In this document: positions 24,286 through 32,020 of the stretch, one piece after another | How the letters are laid out: every line of letters starts with the position of its first letter | How positions within the stretch are numbered: the first letter of the stretch is position 1 | Assembly (NCBI GenBank): GCA_949927415.1 | Contig: CATLFB010000010.1 | Location: 1-32,927 of the forward strand | Length of the DNA: 32,927 bases | DNA from: an uncultured Candidatus Melainabacteria bacterium | Lineage (GTDB): Bacteria; Cyanobacteriota; Vampirovibrionia; Gastranaerophilales; Gastranaerophilaceae | Reading direction: 5' to 3' | The notes under the pieces: generated by a model | Database searches by the model: none | What the model saw: the letters and a program-made list of their open reading frames with translations, nothing else | What the model was told of the DNA's origin: nothing | Made by a program: the position numbers and the translations under genes

Positions 24286-24660
24286 CACACGAAGTGTGCT
24301 CTAACGTATTGGGGCTGTCATACCGGAGGCGCTTTTTTAGGAATTAATCGCTAAGTGCAGATGTAGAACTGTGACGCTGGTGGATTTTCGGCAGAGGGTG
24401 AAAAGCATTGCACCCTGCAATGCTTTGGAATCGTTTAGCGCCGCCGAGCAAGACCACGATAAAATTGCTCCTGCAATTTGAAGCGAGTGCAAGATGCAGG
24501 ATAGCCGAATAATCAATTGAACGGTTGACGTCTTCAGGTGATATTTACAAAATCCGACGGTATTCGCGGCAACCCCTCTCCTGGTAGAGGAGAGGGTAGA
24601 ATTTCAACTTGAGCACGCTTGTCTGCGGTGCGAAAGTTAGAAATTCGGGTAAGGTACTAC
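24286..24660 (-). repeat. Dispersed intergenic repeat block, copy C (inverted)
   Basis: It begins with GCACACGAAGTGTGC (24286-24300) and matches the reverse complement of the end of copy A (8775-8834) at most positions over 60 nt. It also holds the hairpin CCCTCTCCT-GGTAG-AGGAGAGGG (24574-24596), with its loop inverted relative to copies A and B, then the module with GAAAGTTAGAAATT and GTACTACG words. No gene is seen from 24285 to 24660. Confidence 0.8.
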
Positions 24661-24663
24661 GCA

Positions 24664-24784
24664 GGTCGCCTTATTATAGCAGAATCAGGAGACCACCGCT
24701 AAGAATCTGGCATAGAAGTCCTACAGTTGAATAAACCTGTTAGGAAGGAGGGAAATACCCGTTATAATTATTTTACAGGAATGT
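24664..24784 (+). other. Non-coding stretch with hairpin; possible remnant of a lost gene
   Basis: Between repeat copy C and the small minus-strand gene lie a bulged hairpin (TCCTACAG...CTGTTAGGA, about 24717-24744) and GGAAGGAGGG (24743-24752), which resembles a ribosome-binding site but leads to no gene. One plus-strand frame reads without stops from about 24692 to 24784 after an in-frame TAA. It could be the decayed 3' end of a mobile-element gene, but I recognise no motif. Confidence 0.2.
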
Positions 24785-24794
24785 AAAAATAATT
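24766..24794 (-). terminator. AT-rich hairpin at the end of the small minus-strand gene
   Basis: AATTATTTTACA (24766-24777) pairs with TGTAAAAATAATT (24782-24794), with one bulge and a GGAA loop on the plus strand. It overlaps the stop codon of the gene ending at 24793. It lacks G-C pairs, so its terminator role is uncertain. Confidence 0.35.
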
Positions 24795-25053
24795 AGCCTC
24801 TTTCGTCAATGGAAACTTTAGACGACATTTCGGCAACAATTCTTGAAATATCAGCGCCGCCGATGGCGATTTCAAGAATAAGCGGGCTGTGTATAAATAC
24901 AGTTTCAGAATACTCCATTGAATCAATGTTAATCACATCAAATTCAACAAAATCATCTCCGGCATAAACGAGTTTGCCGTATTCGCCGCCTGTAGCCCAA
25001 CGGATAAACATATATTGTTGTTCAAATTCTTTTAACTTCTCAATTAAACGCAT
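24793..25053 (-). CDS. Small hypothetical protein, possibly Sm-like beta-barrel
   Basis: The 86-residue protein has an N-terminal helix (MRLIEKLKEFEQQY) followed by beta-strands with a GKLVYAGDDFVEFDVIN turn, then a second strand pair (ETVFIHSPLILEIAIG) and a short C-terminal helix. The order helix plus strands, and the pattern G-x-L-V-Y-x-G-D-D-F-V-E, recall small Sm/SH3-like barrels, some of which bind RNA. That is inference from pattern only. The ATG has AGGAT about 8 nt upstream. An upstream TTGACA (minus strand, 25141-25136) precedes an AT-rich stretch with several possible -10 boxes. It stands alone between repeat blocks. Confidence 0.65.
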   Translation of the reverse strand: MRLIEKLKEFEQQYMFIRWATGGEYGKLVYAGDDFVEFDVINIDSMEYSETVFIHSPLILEIAIGGADISRIVAEMSSKVSIDERG

Positions 25054-25275
25054 AATAAATCCTTAAAAACTAATAATATATAACCTTCCCTGAGAACTGG
25101 TGTCTATATTTATATTTTAGTTATTTTTCGAATAATGTCAAGTGAGTGGAATTATTGCAATGTAGTGTGAACGTCTAAAAGTGTTGTGTAAATTGAGGTT
25201 TTGCGATTCAGACTGTCGAATTTTGTGTTCCGTAATCATCAGACATTGCCATTTCCAGGCGGCTCTTTTGATTTT

Positions 25276-25735
25276 TGCATTTGCGCGCCTAATCCTTTCA
25301 CAAAAGCGTCATTCCACTAATTCGGTTTTAATATGGGTATGTGTGTAGCACCGTGCGTAGTACCTCACCCGAATTTCTAACTTTCGCTCCGCAAAAAAGC
25401 GGGCTCAAGTTGAAATTCTACCCTCTCCTCTACCAGGAGAGGGATTGCCGCGAATATCGTCGGATTTTACGGGAAGCGACAGAAGGTGTCAGCCGTTCCC
25501 AGCGCCTCTGTCCTAATTCTGAATCTCCAGCGCCTAATTCTTTTAAAAGCGCCTTTCACCTAATCCAGTTCCAATATGTCTACGTGCGTCAATTTTACCC
25601 GTGACAAATTTTGACTATCGTCACAAAACGACTACCGTTCCCAGCGCCTTTGTTCTAATTCTGAACATCCAGGGCCTAATCCTTTCAAAAGCGCCCTTCA
25701 CCTAATCCAGCTCCAATGTTCCTACGTGCGTAGTA
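25276..25735 (+). repeat. Dispersed intergenic repeat block, copy B
   Basis: The 682-nt gap 25054-25735 holds no credible gene. It carries three versions of the GCGCCTAAT...AAAAGCG module (about 25288-25345, 25519-25595 and 25646-25725). It also has a hairpin module (25352-25443) matching copy A, with CCCTCTCCT-CTACC-AGGAGAGGG at 25421-25443, and ACGTGCGT(AG) words at several junctions. Copy B is in the same orientation as copy A. An 87-residue frame at 25341 is translated repeat. Confidence 0.8.
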
Positions 25736-26380
25736 CTAGATGTTGAAGCTTTTGCGAGCGCCTTCTTCATGGTAGAAGCCGCCGCCGCAAATTGTTTCAA
25801 CGACTTTCAATACAAATTCGCGCGGAGCATCAATCTGGTTCAAATAAAATTCGCGGTTTGGAAGATGCTTAATCTTCATAATAGAATTCTGGTTCGTTTC
25901 AGCCGGAATAAACAGTGACGCAACTTCGTTGTCCAAAAGCCTTACCATCTCTTCATCATGCTCTGTCACGCCCTTCATTATTTCGTAGTAGTTTCCGCGT
26001 ATCGCCATAATCCTTCCCGAAAAAACATGCTGTCCGTTTTCGCGGTAAAGCGCCTGAGGCTGGAAGTTGCAGCGGGTTGTAAAACTTATTTTGTGCCAGA
26101 GAATGTTGACGATAATAACAGACTTTTGCGGGTCAATGTCAAGGTAAATGTTCTGGGTAGTCACGTTGCGCGATGAGAAGGCTTCTTTCAACGTCTCAAC
26201 AACATCCTGAAGGTTTTCAGCCATTCCGTAAAAAATTTCGTTCGTGTTCACCGTCGCATGCTGATAATCCAAAAATTGTTTGTACATGTGCGTCGAAACA
26301 AGCCCCACACGCTCCTGTATAAGCGCGGATTTTCTTGCGGATGTTTCTGAATTATCAAAGCTTTCGTAGTTGTTAAGCAA
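25736..26380 (-). CDS. Hypothetical protein, 214 residues
   Basis: Not recognised. The product is soluble, with no signal peptide. An N-terminal helical part (about 1-75) is followed by a mainly beta region with NIYLDIDPQKSVIIVNILWHKISF and HVFSGRIMAIRGNYYEIM, then a C-terminal helical segment with APREFVLKVVETICGGGFYHEE. The start is a TTG at 26380, supported by AAAGGGG with a 7-nt spacer, the same AAAGGGG(T/C)GAAAAT context as in front of the gene at 1692. A TAAGTACAT word lies 67 nt upstream (minus strand, 26455-26447). The stop abuts repeat copy B, with no obvious terminator. Confidence 0.7.
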   Translation of the reverse strand: MLNNYESFDNSETSARKSALIQERVGLVSTHMYKQFLDYQHATVNTNEIFYGMAENLQDVVETLKEAFSSRNVTTQNIYLDIDPQKSVIIVNILWHKISFTTRCNFQPQALYRENGQHVFSGRIMAIRGNYYEIMKGVTEHDEEMVRLLDNEVASLFIPAETNQNSIMKIKHLPNREFYLNQIDAPREFVLKVVETICGGGFYHEEGARKSFNI

Positions 26381-26533
26381 TTTTCGCCCCTTTGCATTTT
26401 GTTGTGCGTTTTACGCGGCTGTTTTATAACATATTTTAATAATAAACATGTACTTATGTAAAGATTATATTTTTTTTCGTTACAAAAAAGAATACATAAA
26501 AATATTTATTTATCAGCTTTCTGATTTGAAATT

Positions 26534-27274
26534 TCAGTTCAATTTTTGCGCGATGACCAAAATCGGCGTGTAAGTCAGTGTAGTTTTAGCGTAGGTTTTT
26601 GTGTAAGTTTCGCAGAATTCTTTTACATCCGCAAACGTCCAGCGATGATTTTCAAGAGAATTCACGCCTGTGTTTTTCATGTGATACAAAAGTTCCAGCG
26701 GAGTTTTGAATTCCAGAACCTTTTTGTAACTTTCGATTTTTAGTATCCTGTAATTCTTTTCTACAATTGCGCACAACTCTTCCTGACTTTTGTAATCAAG
26801 CGTAAGACCGGTCACGGCTTTTAATTCTTGAAAATTTTCCGGCGAAAACGTTGTGAATGCAAGAATTCCATCATTGTTGAGCATTTTTTTGTATTTCGTT
26901 AGAACCTCGTCAAGATTTTTGAACCACTGAAACATCGCATTTGAAATTATTAAATCATAAGAAGTGTTCGGATTGATTTTCGCGGCGTTTGCGCAAATAT
27001 AGTCGTATTTTTTTAAAATTTTGTCAAGATATCTTTTTGACCTGTCTGTCAAATCGTTGGCCGTGTAGGATTTATATTTGATTTTTTCATTGATACAGCG
27101 TGTAAGAAGCCCTGTGCCGCAGCCGAGTTCAAGAATTTTTTCAAAACTGTTTTTGACAGAGGCTGTTTCGGACGCCAAAATTTCCGCCATAAACTTCTGG
27201 ACAATCGCGTTTTCGTCATACTTCTCCATACTTTTTTCAAAATGAGTTTTTATTAATTTCGGATTGATTTGCAT
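26534..27274 (-). CDS. bioC: Malonyl-ACP O-methyltransferase
   Basis: BioC methylates the free carboxyl of malonyl-ACP with SAM, disguising it so that fatty acid synthesis can build the pimeloyl chain of biotin. The 246-residue class I methyltransferase has motif I ILELGCGTGLLTR (47-59), an acidic loop equivalent (YTANDLTDRSK), motif IV DLIISNAMFQWF (close to the NLALQW-type segment of BioC) and post-motif strand LAFTTFSPENFQEL. The N-terminal PKLIKTHFEKSMEKYDENA matches the BioC start. No good Shine-Dalgarno sequence precedes the ATG. It lies 39 nt after bioG, and the pairing supports the specific function over a generic methyltransferase. Confidence 0.88.
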   Translation of the reverse strand: MQINPKLIKTHFEKSMEKYDENAIVQKFMAEILASETASVKNSFEKILELGCGTGLLTRCINEKIKYKSYTANDLTDRSKRYLDKILKKYDYICANAAKINPNTSYDLIISNAMFQWFKNLDEVLTKYKKMLNNDGILAFTTFSPENFQELKAVTGLTLDYKSQEELCAIVEKNYRILKIESYKKVLEFKTPLELLYHMKNTGVNSLENHRWTFADVKEFCETYTKTYAKTTLTYTPILVIAQKLN

Positions 27275-27313
27275 ATTTAAACTTTCGGCTTGAGATTTTG
27301 GGCAAAATCAACT

Positions 27314-27991
27314 TTAATGCGCCAAATTTTCTGCGGCTTGTGCGATTTCGTCCCAGCTTTTGAAATTATAGAACGGAAAGTGTCCGCTTTCAAGTATTTT
27401 GTAAGGCGCTTTTGCCTGCCAGAAGTTAATCTGGTTTTTGGGCGGAATAATTTTGTCTGACGCGCTTATGAGGGCAAAATCGTAGAACTTTTCATACGAA
27501 TTTTGATGAACTTTAATTCTTTCATAAAGCGATTTCAATTCATCAACGCGGTTGTCAATTGTGCGTTCAACAGGTGTTTTTTGGTATTTTTCAAATTCAT
27601 GTTCTGTTTCAAAAACGTTTTGGTAGAATTTCCCTTCAAGCCCTGTTTTTGCATGGCGAAGTGTTAAAAGAAAAGGTTTTTGAGGAATTCCGAATTCATC
27701 ATCCACAGGGAAAGGCGTTCCGTTCACGGCGATTTTTTTGTCAAAGTTTTTGAATTGTTCCTGAAGAAGGTTTGCCGCAAAAACACCCATCGACCAGGTA
27801 ATGAGAGTTTTTTTTGAATAATTTTCAAATAATTCGGGATTTAACGACTCAATTTCGTTGTAATCGTAAACAAATAAAACGTCGTTTTTAAAGCATTCAA
27901 GAAATTCAAACGGCTTGAAATCAAAACTCCAGCCTGCGAAAAATACGATAAGTTCGTCATTATTTTTTTTGTTTAACCAGTGATATTTCAT
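27314..27991 (-). CDS. bioG: Pimeloyl-ACP methyl ester esterase, BioG (DUF452) type
   Basis: BioG removes the methyl ester from pimeloyl-ACP methyl ester, ending the BioC-disguised chain elongation in biotin synthesis; it replaces the better-known BioH. The 225-residue alpha/beta-hydrolase has FFAGWSFD (17-24), the nucleophile elbow TWSMGV with Ser67, the family motif AVNGTPFPVDDEFGIP (88-103), a later acidic position in ISASDKIIP and the catalytic histidine in SGHFPF. It is followed 39 nt on by bioC. There is no ribosome-binding site. An extended -10, TGCTATAAT, ends 6 nt before the ATG, so the message is probably leaderless. Confidence 0.88.
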   Translation of the reverse strand: MKYHWLNKKNNDELIVFFAGWSFDFKPFEFLECFKNDVLFVYDYNEIESLNPELFENYSKKTLITWSMGVFAANLLQEQFKNFDKKIAVNGTPFPVDDEFGIPQKPFLLTLRHAKTGLEGKFYQNVFETEHEFEKYQKTPVERTIDNRVDELKSLYERIKVHQNSYEKFYDFALISASDKIIPPKNQINFWQAKAPYKILESGHFPFYNFKSWDEIAQAAENLAH

Positions 27992-28006
27992 AAAAGAATT
28001 ATAGCA
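27992..28006 (-). promoter_or_regulatory. Extended -10 promoter abutting bioG (leaderless candidate)
   Basis: On the minus strand TGC-TATAAT (28006-27998) is followed by TCTTTT and then the ATG at 27991. Transcription would begin at or next to the initiation codon. No -35 is needed for an extended -10, and none is seen. Confidence 0.6.
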
Positions 28007-28129
28007 CTAAAAAATGAAAATCTCCCGAGTTGCCATTGTTGCAATTCCGGCGAATCGTACAGGGCAGTGCGGCCTGTATGGCATTTTAATGAACGATTAA
28101 TGCTCATTACTCAGTGCTGGTAGGAAAAC

Positions 28130-28175
28130 CTCACCCCCGGCCACTCTCCTAATTTAGGAGAGGGGAGAGGCAACC
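28130..28175. repeat. Partial intergenic repeat, copy D
   Basis: In the 363-nt gap 27992-28355, CCTCACCC followed by CTCTCCTAA-T-TTAGGAGAG (28144-28162) resembles the hairpin module of the larger repeats but with a different loop. The rest of the gap has GT-rich sequence (28265-28300) and no gene. Confidence 0.55.
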
Positions 28176-28355
28176 CCGCCGCGTCAGCAAATGTAATTAA
28201 ATCTTTAAATGTAACGAATTGTAAAAATGAATTTTAAAACGCCTCAAACCCTGTCATAATCTGCGGTATGGTATGGTGGGGTGGCGGTATAGCAACATTT
28301 CAGCCGTTTGTGTTTTGATATAAGCATTGAAGGCAGAATTATAGAAAGGTAATTT

Positions 28356-28994
28356 ATGGAAGTGAATTCAGCGCTAAATCCGGTTGAAACCAAAACACAT
28401 ACCGGCCGAAATGTTGCGCTTGGCGCAGGTGTCGGTGCCCTTGGCGGCTATGGTTTGGGCTATTTAACCACAACAATTTTGAAGAATGGAGATTATAAGG
28501 ACGAATTTATTTTGCGCGGCTTGAAAAAGGTCGCAGGCGATAAAAAGGAGTTTGAAATCTTTAAACGATTTATTAAAATGAAAGATGATTGCACTATTGA
28601 AGACGTATGTAAATTCTTCAAGTCGATTGATAAAGAAACCGTAAAACGTATGGCCGGAGATGATGTTCTGGTGTTGAGGATTAAAGACCCGTCGACATTA
28701 AGCAAAACCCAGGCTGATAATATTGTTAATATCTTTAAAGAATTCAAAACAAAAGCAAAAAATATGTTTGAACCTGCAAAAGCGGGAATGGACGAAATCT
28801 ATGACAGGAGCGCAAAAGCGTTTAAAAATAATCTTGACGCAACACAGGCTGAAGATGTCAATATTGCTAAAAAAATCATCTCGGAAATGAAGCATGAGCG
28901 CGGAGGAAAGTTTGGCGCAATCGGGCTTGCGGCCTGCGGGCTATGCGCTTTGGCTTATTCTTTGCTGTCTAAGCCGTCTTCCGGAAATCAGTAA
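28356..28994 (+). CDS. Hypothetical membrane-associated protein antisense within the biotin cluster
   Basis: Not recognised. The 212-residue protein has a glycine-rich hydrophobic segment near the N-terminus (NVALGAGVGALGGYGLGYLT, 19-38) and a second one near the C-terminus (IGLAACGLCALAYSLL, about 191-206), with a charged helical region between them. Both segments could be membrane helices, giving a hairpin topology. GAAAGG lies about 7 nt before the ATG. The gene is on the opposite strand between bioF and bioG and overlaps the 3' end of bioF by 26 nt (tail to tail). Its position interrupts an otherwise continuous bioF-bioG-bioC order and may reflect insertion. Confidence 0.65.
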   Translation: MEVNSALNPVETKTHTGRNVALGAGVGALGGYGLGYLTTTILKNGDYKDEFILRGLKKVAGDKKEFEIFKRFIKMKDDCTIEDVCKFFKSIDKETVKRMAGDDVLVLRIKDPSTLSKTQADNIVNIFKEFKTKAKNMFEPAKAGMDEIYDRSAKAFKNNLDATQAEDVNIAKKIISEMKHERGGKFGAIGLAACGLCALAYSLLSKPSSGNQ

Positions 28995-30180
28995 GAAGAC
29001 TGATTAAATCCGCCAAATCATCTTCAACAATTTCTGTCGTGAGCGACAATCTGAGACGCGATGTTCCTTCCGGCACGGTCGGAGGCCTTATGGGAAGTGT
29101 AAAATATCCGGCATCAAACAGACGCTTGCAAACAGCTTCTGTCTCTGCGTTCCTGCCGATTATGACAGGAATTATGTGGCTCGTTGTTCGCGCTTTTGAA
29201 CCTTCAAAAGCCATTTGAGCGTTCATCCCTGATTTGTCCGGTGAAATGGTGCTCGAAAGCTTTTCGGTTAAAAGTTTTCCAAGTCTCAGCATTTCCTGAC
29301 GTTTTTCCAAAGTCTGCGGCAGTTTATTCTCAATAATCCATTTTGAAAACGCGATTGTTACAGGCGGCAACGCTGTTGAAAAAATAAACGAACGCGCTTT
29401 GTTTGTTAAATATTCAACCAAAATCCTGTTGCCGATGGCGAATGCGCCCATCGAACCTATTGATTTTCCAAACGTTCCGACAAGCAAATCGACTTCCTGT
29501 AATATTTTTAGTTCTTCGCATACCCCGCATCCCATTGAGCCGAAAACCCCGAAAGCATGCGCTTCATCCACTATCAAAAGGCAGTTGTATTTCTTTTTAA
29601 GTTCGACAATTTTTCTCAAATCCGCAATGTCGCCATCCATCGAAAAAACGCTTTCGGTAACGATAATTGCATTGTTAAAATTGCCGCGTTCACGTTTCAA
29701 AAGCCTTTCAAGACTTTCCATGTCGTTGTGCGAATATCTGAAAAATTTTCCCGCAGAAAGCCGCATCCCGTCGATTATACTGGCATGGTTAAGTTTGTCG
29801 GAAAAAATAACATCTCCCTTGTCAGCAATTGATGAGGCGATTCCGACATTTGCATGATAGCCGCTGTTGAATAAAAGCGCCCGCTCCTTTTGAGACATGC
29901 CGCAAAGCACCTCTTCAAGTTCCCTGTAAACCGGCAGGGTTCCTGTCAAAAGCCTTGCGCTCGCGCTTCCAAAGGAATAGCGGCTTTTGGCGTATTCAAG
30001 AAATTCTTTTGTAATATTTTCATCGTCCGCAAAGCCTAAATAATTGTTTGAAGAAAGATTCAAAAGTTTTTTACCCTTAAAATAAATGAATTTTCCGTCT
30101 TTGTCTTCAAAATCTTTGATTTCGCGAAAATGTGAATTCTGCTTTAAATTTTCCAGTATGTTTTCGTAAGTTTCGTACAT
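28969..30180 (-). CDS. bioF: 8-amino-7-oxononanoate synthase
   Basis: BioF condenses pimeloyl-ACP with L-alanine to give 8-amino-7-oxononanoate, the first ring-building step of biotin synthesis. The 403-residue PLP enzyme has NLSSNNYLGFA (41-51), SFGSASARLLTGT (69-81), the ring-stacking His132 in KLNHASIIDG, VTESVFSMDGD (174-184), VDEAHAFGVFG (204-214) and the PLP-lysine motif GTFGKSIGSMGAF (K239). Glycine C-acetyltransferase is a close relative, but proximity to bioG and bioC supports BioF. There is no usable Shine-Dalgarno spacing. The promoter TAGACA-17-TAAAAT ends 6 nt before the ATG. Its 3' end overlaps the antisense gene at 28356-28994. Confidence 0.93.
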   Translation of the reverse strand: MYETYENILENLKQNSHFREIKDFEDKDGKFIYFKGKKLLNLSSNNYLGFADDENITKEFLEYAKSRYSFGSASARLLTGTLPVYRELEEVLCGMSQKERALLFNSGYHANVGIASSIADKGDVIFSDKLNHASIIDGMRLSAGKFFRYSHNDMESLERLLKRERGNFNNAIIVTESVFSMDGDIADLRKIVELKKKYNCLLIVDEAHAFGVFGSMGCGVCEELKILQEVDLLVGTFGKSIGSMGAFAIGNRILVEYLTNKARSFIFSTALPPVTIAFSKWIIENKLPQTLEKRQEMLRLGKLLTEKLSSTISPDKSGMNAQMAFEGSKARTTSHIIPVIIGRNAETEAVCKRLFDAGYFTLPIRPPTVPEGTSRLRLSLTTEIVEDDLADLISLLTDFRKTA

Positions 30181-30215
30181 AACCTGATTTTATTGCAAAC
30201 ATTTGTGATTGTCTA
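30181..30215 (-). promoter_or_regulatory. bioF promoter placed for a leaderless transcript
   Basis: On the minus strand TAGACA (30215-30210), exactly 17 nt, and TAAAAT (30192-30187) are followed by CAGGTT and the ATG at 30180. The predicted start coincides with the initiation codon. Confidence 0.6.
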
Positions 30216-30320
30216 ATTTGTGAGTTTATAAAGTTATGTAACAAAATAAAGCCTGTCTGAAATATGAGAGCCGGGATAAACTTTATATATTCAAGAAAGT
30301 TTAAAAAAGAGGAGCCGGAT

Positions 30321-31863
30321 ATGGTTGATATTAACGGAGATTTCAGTTTAAAATTAAGAGCACTTCAGGCACAAAAAGGTCAAAAATCGCAAAATGGTAT
30401 TCGTCTGGCAAATATCGACCCGCGTATGAGCATGAACGGCAGTATTTTCGCACCTTTTGCGGGGGGGGGGGCAACCGGTTAATCCGTCCTCTCAGGCAAA
30501 TAATGCCAACAATTCAGAGGGCACACGAAATGTATCCAAAGGTCAGGAAACTGCCAAAAATGCCAAAGAACAGGCATCAAAGGGAAGTTCAAGCGTAAAA
30601 AGTTTTATGAGTACTGCAGGCGGTTATCTTCAAGACGCGCTTTCTGCCGAAAAGCAGGGTGTAAGTATGAAGAAGACCATGGAAAAGCAGTCTGCGCTTC
30701 TTAATAAAGATTTTCAAAATTACCAGAAAGCAATGCAGCAGCAAACAAAAGCTCAGGCTGAAACTGATGCTAAAATTGCTGAAAATGACGCTCAGACCGC
30801 CTCGATTCAGCAAAGACTCGAATCTGCTATTCAGCAGAGGAATTCGCTTGGTGCAAATGCCGGATTTATGGGGGATGGCACAAGCAATATTAATGGTTTG
30901 GCAGCCGAATTAGACGGATTGGAAACTTCAAACACGACGCTTCAAACAGCCAACCTGACTGCGACTAAAAGTTCGCAAACTGCATATAAAACAATGACAA
31001 AGTCTTCAAAAAATCTTCAAAAGACTTCGACAAATATGCACAAAGTTACGACAAATACTTTGAAAGTAAACGCCCGCGCGCAATCTGCAACTCAATCCGG
31101 AATAAATTCCGCAACTAATTTGACAATGACCGGAGCGATTACAACCACAACAGGGTCCGGCTTAACTGCAACCGGGACATTGATGACTTCAAGCATGAAT
31201 CCTGCAACTGTTGCAGCCGGTGTTAAATTAACGATTGCCGGAATTTCGACGACGACGGCAGGCGGCGTTATGACAGCAGTAGGTACAAAGGGCCAGAACA
31301 GCGGACAGCAGGCAATGGCAGGATTAACGACTGCTGCGGCGTCCATGGGTAATGCCGCGAATGCATCTAAAGCGGCCGGAAAAACTGCAAAAAACACAAC
31401 TGTCCAAACAAATACCGTAAACAGGCAAAATCAGGCTATGTATCAACAAACGCTTGAAAAACTTCGTAATTCAGAAGGCACTCTTCAATTTGAAAGGACG
31501 ATACAACAGCAGGCACAGCAGACTATTACAAATCTCGGACAGAATCAAAAGCCGCCGGTTGCGGGTGCAAATAGCAGCAAGGCAAGTTTGGCTGATGGCG
31601 CAGAGTTTCAGAATACCAACGGTGGTGCAAGGATGTCAAACAACAACAATGATGCTAACACAAACCGTTTATGTATGGCAACTTCTCAATCTGTTATCAA
31701 TTCTTACAAAAACGAAATGGGCAGTTATGGAAGAGTATCTTCGCAGGAGGATGACACGCCTCCAAGACAGCCGCGCTTGGGTTACGGCAATTCCGCAACA
31801 TCAATAACAAACAATGACGAAGAGCAAAAAAGAAGACTTAATCCTTTACAGATGAGAAAATAA
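30321..31863 (+). CDS. Coiled-coil, Thr/Ala/Gly-rich protein, reading frame interrupted at an 11-G run
   Basis: GAGGAG precedes the ATG at 30321 by about 6 nt, and the first 50 codons read normally to APFAGGG. With 11 Gs (30461-30471) the frame then ends in TAA at 30480; with 10 Gs it continues as QPVNPSSQ to 31861, giving 513 residues. The body has long polar coiled-coil segments (MKKTMEKQSALLNKDFQNYQ and neighbours, roughly 120-200) and a hydrophobic small-residue region (TMTGAITTTTGSGLTATGTL and following, roughly 265-320). The tail is low-complexity and rich in Asn, Gln and Ser. No signal peptide is seen. The look is of a secreted, pore- or surface-associated protein, but I recognise no family. 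The 3' frame has only a TTG (30457) touching the G run as its own start. Confidence 0.7.
30461..30471 (+). repeat. Poly-G tract, 11 G, in the coiled-coil gene
   Basis: Eleven consecutive Gs follow TTTTGC. In-frame lengths are 10 or 13, so the run is one G over, the same offset as at the other two tracts. Confidence 0.95.
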
Positions 31864-31957
31864 TCAGATGTTTTGTTGATATTTGTTTTCTGTGGAATTG
31901 CGCTGACGCTCTTTATATAAAGCATAACTATTTCAGGAATCTACTGTTTTTTGCGGA

Positions 31958-31986
31958 TTGCGCTTATGTTTAAAATATTGTACAAT
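31958..31986 (+). promoter_or_regulatory. Promoter of the intact pilin-like gene
   Basis: TTGCGC (31958-31963), a 17-nt spacer and TACAAT (31981-31986) lie before an AGGAG (32008-32012). This makes the in-frame TTG at 31958 part of the promoter and not a start codon. Confidence 0.6.
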
Positions 31987-32020
31987 AGGGAATAAACATA
32001 TAAAAGCAGGAGAGTCGGCG

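Noticed and set aside
25341-25604. 87-residue plus-strand reading frame
   Set aside because: It is translated repeat copy B, including the hairpin module; no start signals.
24286-25735. CRISPR array
   Set aside because: The repeats are long, imperfect, in both orientations and irregularly spaced, with no uniform spacers and no cas genes.
29399-29857. 152-residue plus-strand frame inside bioF
   Set aside because: Antisense shadow of bioF; the bioF frame has conserved catalytic motifs throughout, and this one has no start signal.
31454-31807. 117-residue plus-strand frame inside the coiled-coil gene
   Set aside because: It overlaps the main frame in another phase, with basic, unstructured composition and no start signal.
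31958-32020. N-terminal extension of the intact pilin-like gene from the TTG at 31958
   Set aside because: The codon is part of the -35 hexamer; the TTG at 32021 has AGGAG at proper spacing and gives a normal leader length.
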